DNA of 64,000 bases, from positions 434,001 to 498,000 of the forward strand of contig NZ_CP009227.1 of NCBI RefSeq assembly GCF_000775995.1. The letters run 5' to 3'. The position numbers and the translations under genes are program-made. Source of the stretch: Treponema sp. OMZ 838 (GTDB taxonomy: Bacteria; Spirochaetota; Spirochaetia; Treponematales; Treponemataceae). The notes beneath the pieces are model-generated. The model searched no databases, had not been told where the DNA came from, and was given only the letters and a program-made list of their open reading frames with translations. Of this stretch, positions 60,592 through 64,000 are shown piece after piece (within the stretch, counting starts at the first letter, position 1; each line of letters starts with the position of its first letter).

Positions 60592-62670
60592 ATGACTTTT
60601 ATTTTAACTGAAAAACCTTCCGTCGCTAAAGCATTTGCCCACGCCCTCGCTGTTCCCTTTACCGGCTCATACTATGAAAACAACCGCTATCTTATTACCA
60701 ATTGTCTCGGACACCTTTTTCAAGCATTCGATCCTGAAGATTATGAAGTACACTATAAAAAATGGAACCTTTCGGATTTGCCGATTATCCCTCACACAAT
60801 ACGTTTTAAAAAAATTGAAGCGTCAAAAAAACAAGCTAACCTTGTCGTGTCATTATTACAAACACACCAAAGTGACACTATCATTATCGCGACCGACGCA
60901 GGTCGTGAAGGGGAGCTTATTGCTCGCATCGTTTTAAGCGAAGCGGGTATCACTGATACGAAAAATATTTTTAGATTTTGGACATCTTCTGCGCTTACAC
61001 CGCCTGTTATTACAGAAGCCTTAAAAAAGGTAAAACCGTTAAGCGACTATAATGATATCGCTCGTCAAGGCTATGCTCGCCAAAAAGCCGATTGGCTTGT
61101 CGGAATCAATATCTCCCGTCTGTTATCCATCCATGCAAAAACACTCCTTTCGGTCGGAAGAGTGCAGACAGCCGTACTCGCCGAAATATTCAGGCGGGAA
61201 AAAGAAATCGCCGACTTTATCCCAACTCCTTATTATGAGTATGTCGCGGAAATAGCCTCAAGTGAGGCTATTTTCACGGCAAAGGCCTATACAAAAAATG
61301 AAGACGCCTCGATTACCACTGCTTTCCAAAACGACTGTTTTACTCCTGACCGGTTTTCAAAAAAACCGGTAGTCGTACAAGAAATAAAACAAGAACAAAA
61401 AAAAGAAGTCCCTCCGCTCCTTTTTAATTTAAGTGCCCTGCAACGTGCTGCCTTTGCTTCTCTTTCCCTTTCTCCCGATCAAACCCTTGCCATTGCACAA
61501 ACACTCTATGAAAAGTATCAATGTCTCTCTTATCCTCGTACTCCAAGCCGTGTGATGGGAAGTGCTGACGTTCCGCTTATTAAAGATGTCTTTGAACGTA
61601 TGAGCGCTGTATATCCTGAATATACGGACGCTGTTGATACTGCGTTACTGGAGGCTTGTAATGCTCGTCTCTTTAATGATGCGCAACTTGAAGATCACCA
61701 TGCACTAATCCCCCTGCAAGCAATTCCCGATACTGCTTCAAAAAGTGAAAAGGCGGTATTCTCTCTTGTCGTAAAACAATTCTTTGCTTCTTTTTCTCAT
61801 CTCTTTGTTTATGAAATGCAAACACTCTTTCTTATGATAGATGGTGTACCTTTTATTGCACGGGGACGGAAGACGCTTGAAATCGGATGGAAATCGCTTT
61901 TTTTAAAGGAAGGTGAATCATCCGATGAAACCGATGCACCGGATAAGGGTGAAGAAAATACTTTTGATGATATTGATACAACTCATCTTCTTTGCAAGGA
62001 AGTACGGACAGAAAAAAAGAAAACACAGAGTAAAAAGCCCTATCGCTATGATTCGCTTTTGCAATTTATGGAAAAGCCGAAAGAGAACGGAAAGTACAGT
62101 GCCTCCCTTGGCACCGAAGCAACCCGCGCTGCAATTATTCAAACGCTCTTGGATCGCGCCTACATACATGAGGAAAAAAAGAATCTTCATCTTTTGGAAA
62201 AAGGGATTTTCTTAATTCAGCAGCTTGAAAAATTTCCGCTTCTTTCTCCGCTTATTTCAGCACGGGAAACAGCCGAATGGGAGTATGCCTTAAAAACCGA
62301 TTCAAAAACGTTCTTAGAAAAAATAGAAGCGTTTGTCTCGAATGTCTGCAAAAAGCAGCTTTCCATAGCCGTATTTGAAAAACAAAAAATTGGTATCTGT
62401 CCGCTCTGCGGCGGCGCAGTCGTTGAAATGGAAAAAGCATTCTCTTGTAATCAGTATCCCGTTACCGGCTGCCGTTTCACCATATGGAAAAAAACATACG
62501 GCACGCTTTTATCCGCTTCTGATGCAGCTTTACTTTTAAATGGAAAATCCGTACGTAAAAAGAACTGCAAAAGCAAAGCCGGAAAAGTTTTCTCTTGCAT
62601 TCTTTCCCTTGTTAATGGTACAATAACCTTATCGTTCGACACATCAAAAGAACGAAAGATACGACGGTAA
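60592..62670 (+). CDS. topB: DNA topoisomerase III
   Basis: 692 residues. The TOPRIM domain begins MTFILTEKPSVAKAFAHALA and has ATDAGREGELIAR; the catalytic tyrosine is Tyr314 in CLSYPRTPSRVM; GTEATRAAIIQTLLDRAYI follows, with a C-terminal four-cysteine zinc motif (CPLCGGAVVEMEKAFSCNQY, then GC). TopB enzymes on ICEs and plasmids resolve replication and transfer intermediates. Residues AEIASSEAIFT (about 219-229) are encoded by a perfect 24-bp palindromic repeat, which may be an in-frame insertion. No Shine-Dalgarno is present, and the -10 box is placed for leaderless expression. Confidence 0.93.
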   Translation: MTFILTEKPSVAKAFAHALAVPFTGSYYENNRYLITNCLGHLFQAFDPEDYEVHYKKWNLSDLPIIPHTIRFKKIEASKKQANLVVSLLQTHQSDTIIIATDAGREGELIARIVLSEAGITDTKNIFRFWTSSALTPPVITEALKKVKPLSDYNDIARQGYARQKADWLVGINISRLLSIHAKTLLSVGRVQTAVLAEIFRREKEIADFIPTPYYEYVAEIASSEAIFTAKAYTKNEDASITTAFQNDCFTPDRFSKKPVVVQEIKQEQKKEVPPLLFNLSALQRAAFASLSLSPDQTLAIAQTLYEKYQCLSYPRTPSRVMGSADVPLIKDVFERMSAVYPEYTDAVDTALLEACNARLFNDAQLEDHHALIPLQAIPDTASKSEKAVFSLVVKQFFASFSHLFVYEMQTLFLMIDGVPFIARGRKTLEIGWKSLFLKEGESSDETDAPDKGEENTFDDIDTTHLLCKEVRTEKKKTQSKKPYRYDSLLQFMEKPKENGKYSASLGTEATRAAIIQTLLDRAYIHEEKKNLHLLEKGIFLIQQLEKFPLLSPLISARETAEWEYALKTDSKTFLEKIEAFVSNVCKKQLSIAVFEKQKIGICPLCGGAVVEMEKAFSCNQYPVTGCRFTIWKKTYGTLLSASDAALLLNGKSVRKKNCKSKAGKVFSCILSLVNGTITLSFDTSKERKIRR
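61250..61273. repeat. Perfect palindromic repeat inside topB
   Basis: 11-bp arms AAATAGCCTCA and complement around AG, read in frame as EIASSEAIF. Arms identical to the copy at 60313-60336, upstream of the relaxase. Confidence 0.8.
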
Positions 62671-62821
62671 GTATGCGCCGCCTTTATCGGAAAAATATGG
62701 ACAGGGAGGGGTGGTTCATTTCATTATGAAACTATTGCCCCCGGTATACAACGCGAATACCGCCCTTCCATACGTATTTTTATTTCCTGATAGAAGGATT
62801 TTTTAAGGAGCACACGAACTG

Positions 62822-64000
62822 ATGAAAACAAAAAAATATTACCTTTATCTCCGCGGCGGCATTTGGTATTGCCGCTTCACCGATCCGGTGACCGGCAAAC
62901 CCTTAACAGCCCGCTCAACGGGTAAGTCTTCCAGACAAGAAGCTGAAGAAGTCGTTATTGCATGGCTCTATGGCGGCATACCGAAAAACACAATAAAGAA
63001 GAAAAACAAATCCTTGAAGTTCATGCGGTTATCGAAACATTCAAAAAAATGATCGTAAATAAGCGTATTCCTTCCGATGAGCTTTCTCACATTCTCTCCC
63101 TCGCTTCTTATATGTACGGTTTATCCTCTTCCGTTCATCCTTGTGATAATCAAAAAAAGAGCGAACATCCTCAACAACCACCGCACACTGAATCGCTCGA
63201 CGTAAAAAAAAACGCTACCGTAAATAGCCGTGCATCCCTTTTATTTGTCGATTACACCTTAGCCTTTTGGGATTGGAAATGCTCCCCCTATATTGCCGCC
63301 CTCCGTGAGGAAGGCGTACCGGAAAAACTCCTTCCGGGGAAAACACGGTTTCAAAAAATACGCTATATGCTGCAAAAGCGTTTATTCCCGTATTTTAAGA
63401 ATACCCCGCTTCATACAGTAACGGCAAAAGACATCAATAAATTTCTTGTCTCCCTTTTGGGCTCTCTTAAAGTAAGCAGCCTCAAGAAAATGAGTGAATG
63501 GCTCCAGCAGACGGTTAAGTTCGCCTATAAAGAAGGGTTACTCGATACTGATATATCTTCGCAAATTCATCCGCCGAAAGGAGAATGTGAGATAAAGCCC
63601 ATTTTAACCATCGATCAATCGGTACAGCTCTTTTCGACTACTGAACATTTTAAGAATAAAATGCACTACTGTATCAATAAACTCGCTCTGGAAACAGCCT
63701 GCCGTATCGGTGAAGTCGCTGCTCTTAAAATTTCCGATATTCTTTTTAATGACGGCGAAACGCAGGCAACCGTGCGTATTACAAAAAACTATCATTTCAG
63801 TAGCCATATCTTGAAAGACACAAAAAACAAATCTCATAAAGAAGTTCCTATTTCCCCGCACCTTACCGTCTTATTAAAGGAATTCATTGAGACCCATCCG
63901 CAAAAAGATAACGACGATGCGTTCTTGTTCTATAATAACACAAGGGCAGACCGTCCCATCGGGTATGATTCAATACGGAAAGAATTTATCCGCGTGATGA
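62822..64000 (+). CDS. Tyrosine recombinase (integrase), frameshifted, 3' end outside window
   Basis: From ATG 62822 (AAGGAG upstream) the frame reads KKYYLYLRGGIWYCRFTDPV, an AP2-like integrase N-terminus, then runs to a stop at 63052. In the -1 phase the gene continues from about 62986 to the window end: EEKQILEVHAVIETFKKMIV, a core-binding domain (RYMLQKRLFPYFKNTPLHTV) and the catalytic domain with LALETACRIGEVAALKISDI holding the first arginine. The HxxR and tyrosine motifs lie beyond base 64000. The shift falls on the A5 run at 62984-62988, where one more A joins the frames. It is the likely enzyme for integration and excision. Confidence 0.8.

Overview
The window looks like a spirochaete chromosome, most likely an oral-type Treponema, carrying most of a large integrative and conjugative element (ICE). 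The genus is inferred from treponeme-style lipoproteins (loose lipoboxes, beta-propeller and BIg2 surface proteins), a ZinT-type lipoprotein and the general gene complement. No rRNA, tRNA or CRISPR array was seen.

Flank (1-8.1 kb, higher G+C): the 3' end of a U32 peptidase gene; a promoter-terminator pair that may be a small RNA; a lipoprotein with two ZinT-like domains; then, on the minus strand, a large lipoprotein, a family-2 glycosyltransferase and recG.

Element, left module (about 8.6-21.1 kb, plus strand, visibly AT-rich): parA, a four-member family of small membrane proteins with a broken parB copy among them, a ParB-DUF551 fusion, and a tightly coupled operon (DnaC-like loader, membrane and zinc-ribbon proteins, C5 methyltransferase, AAA+ ATPase, truncated radical-SAM-like gene). 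A replication-initiator-like gene follows, containing five perfect tandem 23-bp repeats (candidate iterons) and a -1 frameshift on an A8 run. Small genes with MORN-like text close the module.

Anti-defence module (21.2-33.1 kb, minus strand): a RadC-like JAMM protein, two ArdC-N-like proteins and a 2,963-residue polyvalent protein (zincin, MuF-like, N6-adenine methylase, SNF2-type helicase and LPD1-like domains).

Cargo (33.2-38.0 kb, plus strand): two unknown proteins, a RelB/RelE pair, a ribbon-helix-helix (RHH) protein with a duplicated C-terminal motif, and three tandem paralogous lipoproteins separated by duplicated BrnT-toxin remnants.

Transfer module (38.0-60.3 kb, minus strand): MobP relaxase, VirD4 coupling protein split by an in-frame amber codon, RHH proteins and a second (MobV-type) relaxase, VirB11, B2, B3, an HU-like protein, B4, B5, B6, B8, B9, B10, and a giant BIg2 lipoprotein. 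topB and a tyrosine recombinase follow at the right (60.6-64 kb, plus strand); the recombinase runs off the window.

The modules appear to be wired together. Six sites of the form TTGATG-N6-CATCAA, or close variants, lie in the promoters of the anti-defence operon, topB/relaxase, virB2, the polyvalent protein and the BIg2 gene. Most have a -35 box inside the operator and a -10 box 17 bp away. Two are overlapping divergent promoters of identical geometry, each with one leaderless gene.

Four genes (rep, virB4, an RHH gene and the integrase) need one extra A in an A-run to read through, and virD4 has an amber codon. This means decay, recoding or base-calling error, and should be settled before the element is called functional.
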